Origin: Coprinus comatus
Taxonomy: Eukaryota > Basidiomycota > Agaricomycetes > Agaricales > Agaricaceae
Direction of reading: 5' to 3'
DNA: 64,000 bases
Assembly (NCBI GenBank): GCA_034638255.1
Contig: JAWPGT010000022.1
Coordinates: forward strand, 248,001 to 312,000
Shown: one piece after another, positions 11,903 to 24,327 of the stretch
Layout: the number at the start of each line of letters is the position of its first letter
Position numbering within the stretch: the stretch's first letter is position 1
Position numbers and translations under genes: made by a program
The notes under the pieces: model-generated
Databases searched by the model: none
The model's input: the letters and a program-made list of their open reading frames with translations, nothing else
What the model was told of the DNA's origin: nothing

Positions 11903-13560
11903 TCAGCTTCCTCCTCTTTTAGAACTCTCTGTTAAAGAATCGAAAAATCCTCGGACATCGGCTTCGTTGACTACCTTTCCTTCTTGCGCAAAAGGCTTGA
12001 GAAAGTTTATCAAGTCATCACTAAATTTAAAACCAATTACGATGATGAGTAGAATGCAAGAAATTCCGAAAGTCATAGGATCATTACCGCATCTCTTGGA
12101 ACGCATGGATCCCATCGATCGCCCTGTCGCGTGGAATTCTCTCTAAAGCTCGTAATCCTAGTTCTTCAAGTGACAGACCTACAAAGACAGATACGCCTGA
12201 GAAAATATGTTTTTTGTTCCTTCGATCAGAAATAGACTTACCTGAGTCAGGATCTTCAGGTGGCTCGTAAGTATCCTCTTCCTCAAGGAGATAAGATCGT
12301 GAATTCAAATACGACAAGCACTATTAATAAAATTGTCACAATCATCTTTGTTAGGTTCAAAAGGGATGTTACTAACTGCAGGGCAATGACACCAACGGTC
12401 CCTGAAGCCATCTGTAAGAAAAATATCTCCTGCTCCAAGGGATGTTGTCGGATGTAGTGCAGCTTTAAGCCCGGAGGAGTAGATTTCAGACACAGTCGTG
12501 TTGATAGGTGGTGCCAAACAGGTCTTTAAGGACGAGAAAGATGAATCTGCATCACCAGTGGTACGAGCTCGTTTCCTTTCCGGGGAGCGTTCGGAGGGTG
12601 ATAAAGGTCTTTTCGAACTCAACCCCATCGGAGTGGCTTCTGTTCCTTGAACATCTGGCGTTCCTTCTTGAATCGTGATTCCTTGCTCCAATCGCCATGG
12701 CTTATCTACTCCATCTCTGACAACAACTATGGCGCCTGGAGTACCCGCCCACCGTTTAAGTAGTTCATCATCAAAAACGCATGATGCACAAACAAAACAT
12801 TCATAGTCAACCCCAGAAATAAGCGGAGGGGGAAGTCCTGGGGCAGATATTTCTGAAGCATTATCATCTATTGGAGGATTGTCGTTTGTCTCCTGAACAG
12901 GACTTGTATTTCGCGAAGATGGCCGTTCGCGAAGATTACAGCATGACTCATGAAACCAGTCCTAAAGTAATTGGGCAGAATATTTGTCAGAGGTACCCTG
13001 TTTTTCAACAGCAGCAGGAAAAAGCGAACCTCGCAAGCCAAGCATTGAATCATGGTTTCTTGTTCGGTTGTTGCATCATATGGTCTACCACATCGGCAAA
13101 ATACACCCCGAAAATTTTGTCCATACTTGTTCAAGGTATTTTCCGGTTCGAGTTTGGTATGTAGTGTACAAGGATGTGTGATTGTTGTGGTTGGACAGTC
13201 GCAACGAAAGTTCCGCTTCGGAAATCTACATGGCAAAATAGAATTGCAAGAGTTGGAAAATGATATCCACAGATTCGTTTTCCGTTTTATTTTACTCACA
13301 GCTCTACTTGTTCATGGTTGGTATGACAGGCGATTGAGCATGCAGAGCAGATTCCACGAACTTCAGGGCAGGTTGTGCAGAGATATACGGCTTGCCTGAG
13401 TGATCAGTTTGAGAGTAGGAAGTGTGGTTTGCATCTGGGCAAGCTACCTCAGAGACCCCAGAGGATACGTGCATTGAGAGAACTGGTGCGGCAAGGCAAG
13501 GGCAGCCTCGCGTACGAGATGATCCTGAGACTCAAGAAACTCAGTAAGCGTAGCCTCCAT
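11903..13560 (-). CDS. mlo2: UBR-box and PHD-finger protein, UBR7/mlo2-like putative E3 ubiquitin ligase
   Basis: Likely a nuclear N-recognin-type E3 ligase acting on chromatin, as known for UBR7/mlo2. The start ATG at 13560 gives MEATLTEFLESQDHLVREAA, then the UBR zinc box: FSQCTYPLGSLR spliced to QAVYLCTTCPEVRGICSACSIACHTNHEQVEL, with the Cys/His ligands in place. It continues with FRCDCPT, then CHTKLE-like spacing and FCRCGRPYD (13120-13080). The PHD-like finger follows: MIQCLACE joined to DWFHESCCNL and YECFVCASCV. The next exon has a low-complexity, basic nuclear-type segment (KRPLSPSERSPERKRARTT), and the C-terminal domain ends INFLKPFAQEGKVVNEADV with stop at 11903. Introns of about 50-65 nt separate at least six exons. 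It is divergent from the HyuB gene, 316 nt apart. Confidence 0.85.
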
Positions 13561-13876
13561 TAAGTTGGAGTACAACCAGTCCCCGGGGCGCTTACAGCCA
13601 TATCCGGGCGGTCCGAAATACCCGGAATGGAGCCGACAACTGATAACCATGACCTTATTCTAATTACCTTTCCCAAGCTCTCATCTTACGCCGCCTTGAA
13701 CTATTGGCATTATTACAAGTTTCCGAAGAGCTTAATTATTGCTTGAGGTACCGATCTGTACTGTGATTTGTTAACTCTTTCGGAATCGAAACGGAAACGG
13801 CGACGAGACCTACAAAAAGGAATCGAGACGGAAATTCTGAAACGCAGATTCTATCATCTCTTAGCTCTCTGCAATA

Positions 13877-16203
13877 ATGTCTACAACATCCGTTTCTAAA
13901 GGACCGGACCCAATTCTCCTCACCTTATTTGCGAACCGCTTTATGAGCGTTGCCGAAGCTATGGGTCGATCTCTGCAGCAAACGTCTATCAGCACCAACA
14001 TCAAAGAACGCCTGGACTTTTCCTGCGCTCTGTTCGCTCCAGATGGTGACTTGGTTGCCAATGCTCCGTTTATCCCAATTCACCTTGGTGCTATGAGCTT
14101 GTTTGTCCTTACTCTACTTCCCCGCTTCCTGCTGGCTTACTGTACTCGGATAGTGCGGTCAAATGCCAGATGAAGATTCATGGAACTTCTCTTAAAGAAG
14201 GAGATGTGCTTATGACCAATTCGCCACATGCCGGTGGATCGTATGTTGCTATTTTATGTTTGATGGACCTAGTCTCCCAAGTTGACTTTTTATCTCATTT
14301 CGTCTAGGCACCTTCCTGATATTACTATTATCACCCCAGTCTTTGCCCCTGGTTCTAAAGAAATCATCTTTTTCACAGCTTCAAGAGGCCATCATGCTGA
14401 TATTGGTGGAATTCTCCCTGGATCTATGCCGCCTACGTCCGTCAATATTTTTGAAGAAGGAGCAGAAATTGAAAGTTTCAAGATTGTCGATAATGGGGTC
14501 TTTGACAGAGATGGCCTTGTCGATTATATGGTTGACAGGCCAAGTAGATATCCTGGGAGCTCAGGCTGTAGAAATATTCGTGATGTTGAAAGCGATCTGA
14601 AAGCAGTAGGTCAAACAAAGATCTACTCCCTCCCCTAGCTTTCTTACAAATCCATCTCCAGCAAATTGCCGCTAATCACAAAGGAATTCAATTGATTCAT
14701 GCAAGTATGTCCAAGTTTTCCCCGTCCCCTCGGAGTTAACGTGTTTACGAGGTCACCTTAGTCGTCGATGATTATGGTCTTGAGACTGTGCAAGAATACA
14801 TGTATCATATCAGAATAAATGCAGAAAAGTCTGTCCGTAACCTATTGAAGGAGGTCGCTAAGAAGGCTGGTACAAATATCCTTTCGGCTGTTGATTACCT
14901 TGATGATGGTTCACCGGTAAGAGCCACACCTATTCCCGGTTGTTCTGAAATTTCTGCTGACTCACTGTGTACGACATAGATAGCACTTTGTGTAGAGATT
15001 AATCAGGAGGAAGGTTCTGCAATTCTAGATTTTGAAGGAACGGGTTGCGAAGTCCGGGGAAATCTGAATGCACCAATTTCGGTAGTTCACTCGGCTGTGA
15101 TTTACTGCATGCGTTCCATGTTGGATATGGATATCCCGCTTAATGCGGGTTGTCTTGTTCCTCTAGAAAGTGAGTATCTGTTTGGGGTAGTTCTATCTCA
15201 TACGATAACACTGCGTTTTTTATAGTTAAGATCCCAAAGAAATCATTGTTATCGCCTTCAAGAACAGCCGCTGTATGTGGTGGGAATGTCCTCACTTCGC
15301 AGCGAATTGTTGATGTTGTATTGAAAGCATTCAATGCATGTGCTGCCAGTCAGGGTTGTACAAAGTATGTTTAGATCCTTTTCCCCGACCTATTTATTAC
15401 GCGTATCTCATTAATTCCTTCTGATTTTTCTAGCAATCTTACATTCGGCACCGGAGGAAAGGATAAAGATGGAAAGGCAGTAGCCGGATGGGGCTACTAT
15501 GAGGTAGGGAACTTGAGTTCTGAGCCCTGAAGGGGCTTACATACCTCTCTCTCTGATTTTTAATTTATTTTGTGATAGACTATTGCTGGAGGATCTGGGG
15601 CAGGTCCAGCCTGGCATGGGACAGACGGAGTTCATACTCACATTACAAACACTCGCATTGGTGATGTTGAAATTCTGGAAAGAAGATATCCAGTAATGAT
15701 CCACCGATTTGGACTTCGATCGGATTCTGCTGGTGTCGGTAAATGGCATGGTGGCGAAGGAGTTGTGCGCGATATTGAATTCCTTGAGCCAATGCAAGTT
15801 TCCATTCTTTCAGAGGTAAGTGTGGGTCACCGGTCAACGAGCTTCGGGAGTCCGCATGCTGATTAATCCAATGATTTTTTTCCAGAGAAGGACTCGTCAA
15901 CCATATGGGTTGGAAGGCGGTGGTCCGGGTGGACTTGGGCGTAATACTTGGATAAAGAAGTTACGAGATGAAGATGGAGATTTAGATGAATCTAATGCAA
16001 CTGGAACACGCAATGTCAATATAGGCGGCAAAGCTACTACATTCATGGGTAAAGGGGACCGTTTATTAATCGAAACGCCGGGAGGAGGTGGTTGGGGGCT
16101 TCCGGAAGGCGCTCTTACTAAGAAGGGGGATTATGCTCATGTGAATAGTTGGGAACCGAGAGGATCAGTGGCAGAGCGGACTGCGGCGCAAGCAGCGTTC
16201 TGA
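13877..16203 (+). CDS. Free-standing hydantoinase B / 5-oxoprolinase C-terminal half
   Basis: Corresponds to the HyuB-like second half of ATP-dependent 5-oxoprolinase, which opens 5-oxo-L-proline to glutamate in the glutathione cycle. Ten exons (13877-14100, 14154-14240, 14308-14605, 14662-14704, 14762-14916, 14980-15169, 15226-15364, 15434-15503, 15579-15815, 15886-16203) sum to 1761 nt, 586 aa, all in frame. Conserved blocks run end to end: [92 protein letters not shown] and [10 protein letters not shown]. An in-frame TAG lies just upstream of the start, and the neighbour gene occupies the space where the usual N-terminal HyuA half would be. So the ATP-binding half is absent from this locus and must be elsewhere or missing. 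Confidence 0.88.
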
Positions 16204-16342
16204 TATATGTTGTGTTGTATTTTGATATTTTGTAAATTACATTGCGCAGTCACACTGCCCCATTGTCTGTCACTCATATGTCACTGTCACATGGTATGAG
16301 GAACTGAGTATTGGTTGACCACAACCACCACACAGGTTCGGA

Positions 16343-17969
16343 ATGCCTGCCCAGTCCACTATCACCGCAGACGAGAAACTTAAGATAAGAGCCGCAATTC
16401 CAGCGTCCTCTAACAAGATATTTTCGGCAGCTCTAGCAAGAATATACTATGCATATCCTGACCCAAGGCGTTGGGCTTACGCTGGACTCCAAGGCGCTAT
16501 TGTGCTGTCCAAGGACAATATCCAGAATTCTCTCATCATCAAGCTTGTCGACATAGATGGCACAAGGGGTGTTATCTGGGAACATGAAATCTATGAGGGC
16601 TTTGAGCTATTCAAAGACCGCGCATTCTTCCATTCTTTTGCTGGAGATGTAAGTTTACCTGTTGGAACTCAAGCATATACTCACAAAGTATATATTTAGG
16701 AATGTATGATTGGATTTGTCTATGCCGATGAAAGGGAGGCAAAAACGTTCTTCAAGAAAGTCAAAGCGAATCGGGACCTTGCTACAGGTTAGTATAGTCT
16801 TAAATGAGCCTAACAATTGGTACTAAATATTTGTGTTCTTTCTAGTGAAAGAACAAAAGAAAACCAAGGCAAAAAAGTCGGGCAGTAAGATCAAAGGCAA
16901 AGTGGACAAGTCTATGATTTCCGGTCCGGTAGCAAATACCTTCCAACATGTTGCGCATATGGGTTACGACGCAGAAAGCGGCTATTCATCCCAGGGTATT
17001 GATCCATCGTGGTTAAAACTACTAGATGACTTGGAGGGTAGGGGTGTCAGTCGTGATGTCCTTGCTAGGGAAATGGATTACATCCAGAATTACATGCAAG
17101 AGAATGCTCCTCAAGAGGCTCCTAAGAAGAAAACCAAACCTCCTCCACCTCCTTCGAGGAAAAGCCATATTCCAAATGGCGCATCAGAATCTATACCTCC
17201 TGCTCCTCCTACTCCTCGAACATCACATCCTCCACCACCACCCGCACAACCACCGGCTCGGCCATCACATCCTCCACCACCTGTACAACTACCAGCTCGA
17301 CCATCACAACCACCTCCTGCACCTCAGCGAAATCAACCAGCACCACCCCCTAGACAACCTCCCTCTCCAACAAAAACTTCGGGACCGCCTGCTCCCCCCC
17401 GCCGTCCCATCACTCACACAGGCCCCGCTCCTCCACCTCCTTCAAGACCTGTGGTAGGTCATCCTCATCCGCCTGTCCCTCCTCGTGTTGGTCTAGCGTC
17501 TCCTCCACCCCCTTCAACAAGTACACCACCGCCACCACCACCGCCTCCTCCTCCATCAGGCGGTATCCCGCCACCACCACCCCCGCCTCCTCCCCCAACT
17601 GGAGGGGTACCTCCCCCACCCCCTCCTCCACCGGCATCTTCAAATGGTGGTATTTCAGCAGCTCTGCCGCCACCTCAGCCTGGTCGTGGAGATTTGCTTG
17701 CTTCCATCAAAGGTAAAGGGGTTCATTCACTCAGACAAGCTGAAAGAAGTGGAAGTCCATCGCGTTCCTCCTCCGTTGTCGGTTCAGTAGTCGCAGGAGG
17801 TGCTGCTGTGGCTGCTGGGAGCGCTGCTGCTGCTGCTGCCACAGAAACTACTAATGGTGGAGGTGATCTTACTTCTGCTCTGGCAGCGGCATTATTGGAG
17901 AGGAATAAGAGATTAGGCGACAGTGATAGTGATGACGACGACGACGACGATGATGATGACTGGGATTAA
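16343..17969 (+). CDS. wsp1: Wiskott-Aldrich syndrome protein homologue (Las17/Wsp1), Arp2/3 activator with CRIB motif
   Basis: Nucleation-promoting factor that drives Arp2/3 actin branching at cortical and endocytic sites. Exons 16343-16648, 16700-16787 and 16846-17969 sum to 1518 nt, 505 aa. Residues about 1-130 form an EVH1/WH1 domain (RRWAYAGLQGAIVLSKD, GVIWEHEIYEGFELFKDRAFFHSF). After a basic linker, ISGPVANTFQHVAHMGYD matches the Cdc42/Rac-binding CRIB consensus ISxPxxxxFxHxxHxG. A long proline-rich region (about residues 225-400) has many PPPPP runs for SH3 and profilin partners. A WH2 actin-binding motif follows (GDLLASIKGKGVHSLRQ), and the protein ends in an acidic tail of Asp residues closing with WD, the Arp2/3-contacting Trp. 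Unlike yeast Las17, a CRIB is present, so regulation by a Rho GTPase is likely. Confidence 0.93.
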
Positions 17970-18560
17970 GGATCAATGATTAGAGGGAGAAATTATTACT
18001 CATCTGCTTACTTAGGTGCTCGACAAGTTATTTATCACGCACACTTATTTTCAATGGAATTGAAAATGATACCGAACTTTTATCTTACAATACATTCTTT
18101 AACTAGTGTTTTCTTATTTATCGGAAGTGACAATGCTTTTGAAGTCTATCAGATTTTGCTTTGGGTAAGGAGATAGAATATCTCCTTTTGTTAAAGCATG
18201 TATCTGGCAATATATGTCACGAAAATCTCCATTGGCAAGTTCCGTTAATGTTGCCGCAGTTCAAAGTTGCTGCGGGTGTAGTGCTAGAGCTTTGATCGGA
18301 GGTGACTAGTTCAAGAGTGATATTCGCAGTGTGTGTATTGTTGTTGACGGTTATAAGTGTAGAAATTTTTTTGTGAGAGTTGTTGAACGGCAGCGAGTGG
18401 TTGAATGGTGTTTATTGAGCAGCCCGGGGCATGCGGGATTCAGAAGGGCTCATTTCGTAAATCAATTGATCCGGTCATGCTGACCTAAGCTCCGATGTAC
18501 GAAAATAACTTTCAACATTAAAATCTGCGATGTAACAACCGTCCTTCATTGACAAACATT
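17970..18560. other. Intergenic spacer between convergent genes
   Basis: About 0.6 kb holding the 3' ends of the WASP gene (plus) and the small conserved gene (minus). Nothing else was recognised. Confidence 0.6.
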
Positions 18561-19205
18561 CTACATTCTTTCATCAATAGGTCTTATATGATTCACCGCC
18601 TCTCCACTTCTTTGCACGTTAGCGTTGTCTGTGCCTTCAGGTGCCACAGTGGCAGCTTGTTCTTCAGCACCAACACTAGTTGTATGCGCATTACCAGTTA
18701 CATCTCCAGGGTCAGTAGGAGGTTGTTCCAATTGAGATCGATCGGTCTTGGGAGAAACCACTGAAGAAGTTCTGGGTTCTGAAGTCGCAGAAGCGAACGC
18801 ATTAAGTTCATTACTCTAAATAAATGTCAATATCTATTTATTCATTTTAACACAAAAAACACCTACATCCAATCCTAAGACCTTTCGCCTCTTTGCTTGT
18901 CCTGTAAACTTCTCATGACCCAATTTAATAAGATTCTGGTTATGCAAGATACGACCTCGAGATTCTTCTATTAAACCAGAAACTTTTTCGAGAATAGACT
19001 AATGTCAAAATCAATTCATAAATGCCACAAATTCATTTTCACAATACGAGGGAGAGAGACAGTTCTTTTATATGTAGCTTACCGCAGACATATTGTAATT
19101 GGGACCATATCCTACTTTCCCAGCATGTCGTTGTTCAGGATAAGTATTATCTTGAGGAGCATCGGAAATTTCGGGAATATCAGAAGCAGATGAACCGGTC
19201 GCCAT
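18561..19205 (-). CDS. Small conserved-looking protein of unknown function
   Basis: Three exons: a start exon from 19205 (MATGSSASDIPEISDAPQ...), a middle exon about 18994-18867 and a last exon about 18817-18561. The joined product is roughly 150 aa. The first half contains KVGYGPNYNMSASILEKVSG, then a charged helix (LIEESRGRILHNQNLIKLGH, then FTGQAKRRK). This resembles a short helical segment I associate with small uncharacterised basidiomycete proteins (GYGPNY ... HGHE ... TGE/QxKRK). The C-terminal half is Thr/Ser/Pro/Glu-rich and probably disordered. There is no signal peptide or membrane segment. No function is assigned. Confidence 0.6.
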
Positions 19206-19509
19206 ATGTTACTAGTGCAATTAAGAAGTCAAATGTCACAGCGAGTTAAAGGAGATGGAAAGCTGAAATGTTAATGTAAGACAATGTGATTTATATACCA
19301 GGACGGATGTGAATATGACGCAAGGAGAGCCGTCATCATTCTATTTTTGAACCTATATATTTCTGGATTATCTCTGTTTTACCATCTTGAGTCTGCCGTA
19401 GGTCTTGCCGATTGGCGGAGAGAGTTGTACGGTTTAAGGGATACATTTATTCCTCGTAGTTCGTAGTTAACACAAAAACACTCGAAACGTGGAGCTAGGA
19501 TTTTTATTA
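19206..19509. other. Short intergenic spacer
   Basis: About 0.3 kb upstream of the small minus-strand gene and downstream of the peptidase stop. No feature was seen. Confidence 0.55.
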
Positions 19510-21152
19510 TTATAGTTCAACATGTTCACATGCCGAATGATCCTCCACAGTAGCTGCCGCTACTTTTTGTACTGTCGCTGGCCTGGGTCTAGGGATACCA
19601 TCCAAGTTTGTAGCATATGTTGCAATAGTGAAAGCAGCGGCCCTGACATTATGTGTCCACGCAGGAACATTCAAGTTGTCAAGAGTATCACAAGGTCTGT
19701 GGTAGCAAGGATCGAATAGTTCACCAACTTTGCCACCCCACCTGTTTAATAATAATATATCAATCATTATGGCGCAATAACAGAATAGAGATGAATAAGG
19801 ATCTCTCACCATTTTACTTGTTCTTCGGTTTTGATCGCCTCATGACCGGTGAACAGACCACCGGCAGGAATTCCAACAGCCAAGAATGATCCATAGTCAC
19901 TACGACCAGTGAAAGCTGCTGGCGCGCTCACAAGACTAGCTTGTTTATAATAATTTTGGAAAGTCTTTTCAATATGATCACTACCAGCAGGACCTGTAAG
20001 ATTGAACGAGCTGCCATCTCCATCAAAGATGAAGAAACCGTGATTTGGGGATGCAATCATATCAAAGTTGAGGTACAATGCAATATCCTTTTGTTCCTCT
20101 TCTGTAAGGCTTTGGACGTAGTGAGCGGATCCGATAAGACCATATTCTTCAGCAGTCCAGAATGTGAATCGGACAGCATTCTTGACTCTGAAACGGGGTA
20201 ATTGAAGAGCGATTTCAAGAAGCCCAATTGCTCCTGAAGAGTCATCGTTGATTCCCTGACAAACAAATGAGTTTTAAAAATGTAATTGAATATTCTCTTC
20301 ACGTACAGGTCCAGCGATGACGGAATCGGTATGACCTCCAGCGGCGACGATGTTCTTCTTATCTCCTTCCTTAGTTGTAGCAATAACATTGCTCGTCCAC
20401 TTATAATCATTCTCAGATTCCACTGAAACCGTTGCTATGATTTCTTGACCAGCCCCAACAGCAGCAATAATAGCCTTGCCCTCCAAACCAGAAATTAACG
20501 CGCTGGGAGTGAAGGGACCTATAGGGTTGCTGAGACCTCCAAGTGTTGCTCCGGGAAGACTGTCATCCGCATTATTATATACGATAACACCAGCCGCCCC
20601 TTTAGCTCCTGCGGTGGCGACTTTGAAACCGAACGTACAGACACCGCGCATGATGAGCGCGATTTTGCCAGTAACGTCAGCTGGGTAGTCAGTCTAAATA
20701 AATAAAAAAACGCGTCAGAAAAGACACAAAATATGTACCAGCATACCTACATCATCACAACCCATACTATTGACCACAGCAATAGGTGCATTCACTGTTC
20801 CGGAAGGACTATATCCAAGGAATCCAGTTACGAGTTCTCTACCATCAACCGTGATTTGAGCGGTACCAATGGAGAATGGATGAGGGAAGGTCTGCAGACG
20901 GACGTCATAATGGCCGGTTTTCTCAAGAGCGTTCTTGATGTAGTTGACAGTAGCGTTGTGAGATGGTAGACCGAAAGCTCTGCTACCGTTGCTGATCTTG
21001 GAGTGTTCAAGAAATTGACGGGCATGGTTGAAGAGTCGTTGCGATTTGATAGTGTTAAGTAGAGAAGAGGTTGACACAAGAGGCTTTTGAGGTTTGGATG
21101 GGGAAGCCAACGATGTTCCTGCCAAAGCAAGAAGTAGAACTTGGACCTTCAT
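19510..21152 (-). CDS. Secreted or vacuolar M28 aminopeptidase with PA domain (aminopeptidase Y/leucyl aminopeptidase type)
   Basis: Zinc exopeptidase that removes N-terminal residues from peptides, outside the cell or in the vacuole. The start at 21152 gives a signal peptide (MKVQVLLLALAGTSLASPS) and a propeptide-like region. A protease-associated (PA) insert follows (ALIMRGVCTFGFKVATAGAKGAAGVIVYNN, about 20655-20565 in part). The catalytic domain shows the co-catalytic zinc residues: GGHTDSV (His), GINDDSSGAIGLLE (Asp), WTAEEYGLIGS (Glu pair), YLNFDMIASP (Asp) and FDPCYHRPCDT (His). The product ends DHSACEHVEL with TAA at 19510. At least four introns. Domain order matches aminopeptidase Y and Aspergillus Lap2-type enzymes. 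It is convergent with nothing close; the 5' flank is about 2 kb without genes. Confidence 0.92.
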
Positions 21153-23148
21153 TGTCGACTGTGATTATGGGGAGGTTGGATAGAAAAAATCTTTTCCTGA
21201 AGACTTTTGAGACTGGTCGGTTATCTTATAGCTTGTGCCCAGGAATCTATGTCATAAGCGGTATTGGCATCGTGTTGGTTACACTCGATACATATGGCGC
21301 GATTCTGATAGTATGAGAAAATAAACTCGTTGACCCCAATTGAATCTCGCGTGATGACAAGGGATGTAAAGTGGCGCGCGCAGATTGGGCGCAGAAAGCA
21401 GAAGTTAGATGAAAAAAAAGGATGCCAAAGACTTGAGAAGTTGAATCAAGAACACGAAGATGCCGTGAACCTGAAGTGTCAAGATAGCCATTTTTAAATC
21501 CGTAGAATAAAAGCCCCATTTTGGATTACAGGTACTATGAAAGAAGTTGTTGAGCATCCTTAGAGTTCAATGCCAAGGTTGGCGGACGATTAAGAGCTGG
21601 AAGGGTACATGTGGGACTGAGTTGCTTGGCCATGTGGAAAGTGGGGTTTTCTGTATTGAAGGATGCTTACATAATACTTCGATTATTGTGTCTGTTGGTT
21701 CTTCTGATTGCTTTCATTTACATCCATGGGCTTGAAAGCGAGCCAGTATGATCGTTGATCATCTTTTCATATTTCAAATCCAAAATTAAGCGTGCTCATC
21801 CGGAACTATGCATGCAGATCAACACCAACCAGCGTACCATTTTGCTCGTCAAAGACCACTATACCTTGGACGCCAACGATTTGGACCGAAGTTGGATACA
21901 CGACGTCGCCAAGTTTCCACTAAATGGCGGCAGACTACTATCACGTACCCGAAAGTCTTATTTCCTTCAACCTCAATTTGTGGGAATGGGGGACCATAGT
22001 GTTGGAATGGTCGCAACCGTATCCTACTGAAATTTACGAAAAAAGCCTCTCAAAACAAAAAAATCTTAGATTGCCAACACACTTACTCAAACACACAACA
22101 CTAAAAAGCTGGACTACACGACCCGGACGAAGATATAGAAGACCTTGCTGATATAGACGACTTTCCTCTTGAACTTCTTCAAATAATGTTCAATTTCTCG
22201 ATATCAAGAATTGCCTAATTTTCCCTCTGGAGAACATTTAAACTTCAAGACATTGAACACACTTCGCGTATACTACTACTTGGATGTCCAACTGCACGAC
22301 AATGGCTACAAATCAACCAGAAGACGAAGCCGAAAGATCTCGTCCCGACGAAGGCACCCAACGGTGAAATGAATCTTCTGGATGTTCTAGCTTTACTGCC
22401 TTCAACAAAACGCCTCACTTTCCCCTGTCTCTACACTCTGAATCTCAATGATTCACTGGACCAATGATAATGTTGAATAACAAACATATCAGCACCTAAG
22501 AACTAACTACATAAACTCATGAAAAGGCAAAACACATAGTACGGGACTGCAAAATGTCAACATTTGTGAGCCGCACATCAACATCCAATACTCCGAACGA
22601 TGAATGACCGCAACTTCAAAATATAAAATATCAGTTCATGTTTAAACTTGGGCAAAGATGTCCGGTTAACTTCAGGCTTCGACGGTCATTTATGTGGTCA
22701 TGGTGCACAACGGTAGGCGGAATCTCGGAATGATATGGTTAAATGAATTCAAAGCAGGGCGATCACCTGGCTCCACCACTAACACTAAAATACATACAAC
22801 CAACTTCTCAAGCAGTTCAACGGACTCCTATTCCTCCTTCTCAACACACGGAACCGTAGCAAGCGTCCCCACAGGTCACATGAAATGAAGACAGATGACT
22901 ATTGAGAAGATACCGACGGTCCGTACTAGGCTTCCAAAAACATTCGGGTACTATTCCTCCCCACCCGGAAGACCCGGATTTTGGGGTAAAAGACGAAGAG
23001 ATGCTTGCTGCAACTCTTGTTAACTCTATACCTTCGGGTTGTTTTGGAGTAGTTCTGAATCTCGACGACGAAACTTCGGAAATATCTCAACTGATATATA
23101 GTCAGCTTTTCCAACGTAAAGTTCATCGCAAGTTACAAGTCCCCAACG
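21153..23148. other. Gene-poor 2-kb region
   Basis: Lies between the peptidase start and the GH12 gene. Several overlapping short frames occur at 21755-22150, and a stretch near 22131-22210 reads DIDDFPLELLQIMFNFS, faintly like an F-box start, then hits a stop. I see no intact gene. The promoters of both flanking genes lie at its ends. Confidence 0.45.
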
Positions 23149-24225
23149 ATGATGTTCTCAAAGAAATTCTCTCTGCTCCTCCTCCTTGCTCCTTTCGTTG
23201 CAGCCGCTCCTACCAGCGAACTTGAAAAACGCCAGGGTATTGATACTTCTACTCACTGCGGTAAGCCCTCCGCTGTGGCCGCTGGCACTATTGATAGTCG
23301 TTTGAAGCTGAATATTAAAACTAACCCATAGGTCAATGGGATTCCGTTGTCGCTGGCCAATATACACTCTACCTTAACCAATGGGGATTGTCTAATGCTT
23401 CTTCCGGCCAAAGTTGCGCCAACTTGGTTTCATTGAGTGGCACGACTATCGCATGGCGTAACCCATGGAATTGGACAGGCGGTACTAGTGTTAAGAGTTA
23501 CACCAACATGAACTTGAACAACAACCTGAACAAGCAATTGTCCGCGATTTCTACTATTCCTGTAAGAATGTTATCATGTTTTGTGTTATGCTGTTTATTG
23601 ATGTTTTAATTAGACCGTCTGGAATTGGTCGCAATCGACTTCTGGAACCATCGTTGCCAATGTGGCATATGACTTGTTCACCTCGAACACAGCTGGTGGA
23701 AATAATGTCAATGAGATCATGATTTGGCTTGCCAATTACAATGCTGGACCGATCTCCTCTCAATACAACTCTGACGGTACACCAAGGCCTGTGGCAAGTA
23801 ATGTCTCCCTTGCTGGCCGCACCTGGTAATTTTCTTCCTTGAACGAAAAAAAGTTGAGAAGTTGATGGATATGTTTTCAGGAATGTCTACTCCGGGAGTA
23901 ATGGTGTTAACCAAGTTTACTCTTTCCTTCCTTCAGGCGGAGGTACAATCACCAGTTTCAATGCTGATTTGAACCTTTTCCTTAAGGTACCATTTCATTA
24001 TCACTTAAAACACTGACCTAGTCCTAATGTTGCTTTAGTATTTGCGCTCCAACCAAGGCCTGAGCTCTTCCCAGTATCTCAAGACCGCACAAGGTGGTGT
24101 TGAAGCTACTTCTGGTTCAGCAACATTCGCGAGGTGAGTCGATGTCTTCTTGACATTGTGATGATTACTAAAAATATATGCATTTCCATTTTTCTAGTTC
24201 TTCCTTCTCACTGTCGATCAACTAA
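23149..24225 (+). CDS. Secreted GH12 endoglucanase/xyloglucanase
   Basis: Extracellular glycoside hydrolase family 12 enzyme cutting beta-1,4-glucan or xyloglucan. Six exons (23149-23260, 23332-23561, 23614-23825, 23881-23986, 24039-24133, 24198-24225) sum to 783 nt, 260 aa, the usual single-domain size. A signal peptide ([20 protein letters not shown]) is followed by a KR-type propeptide site (ELEKRQ). The mature domain begins with a Cys and aromatic-rich strand ([20 protein letters not shown]). The nucleophile Glu is in [11 protein letters not shown] and the acid/base Glu in [12 protein letters not shown], both in the expected context. There is no cellulose-binding module. Of the two adjacent ATGs either could start. 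It is convergent with the GST gene, whose stop is about 100 nt away. Confidence 0.92.
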
Positions 24226-24327
24226 ATGTGAGAGATATCTTCTAGTAAATAGTAGTTTGGGCTTCTCCAAGGAGGAAATATGTATGATAAGTTATCAAAA
24301 ATTGGTTTCTGAAGCGGATAAGTTACC

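Noticed and set aside
22131..22220. F-box protein gene
   Set aside because: The block DFPLELLQIMFNF is F-box-like but a stop follows and no leucine-rich or WD region is found; too weak to call.
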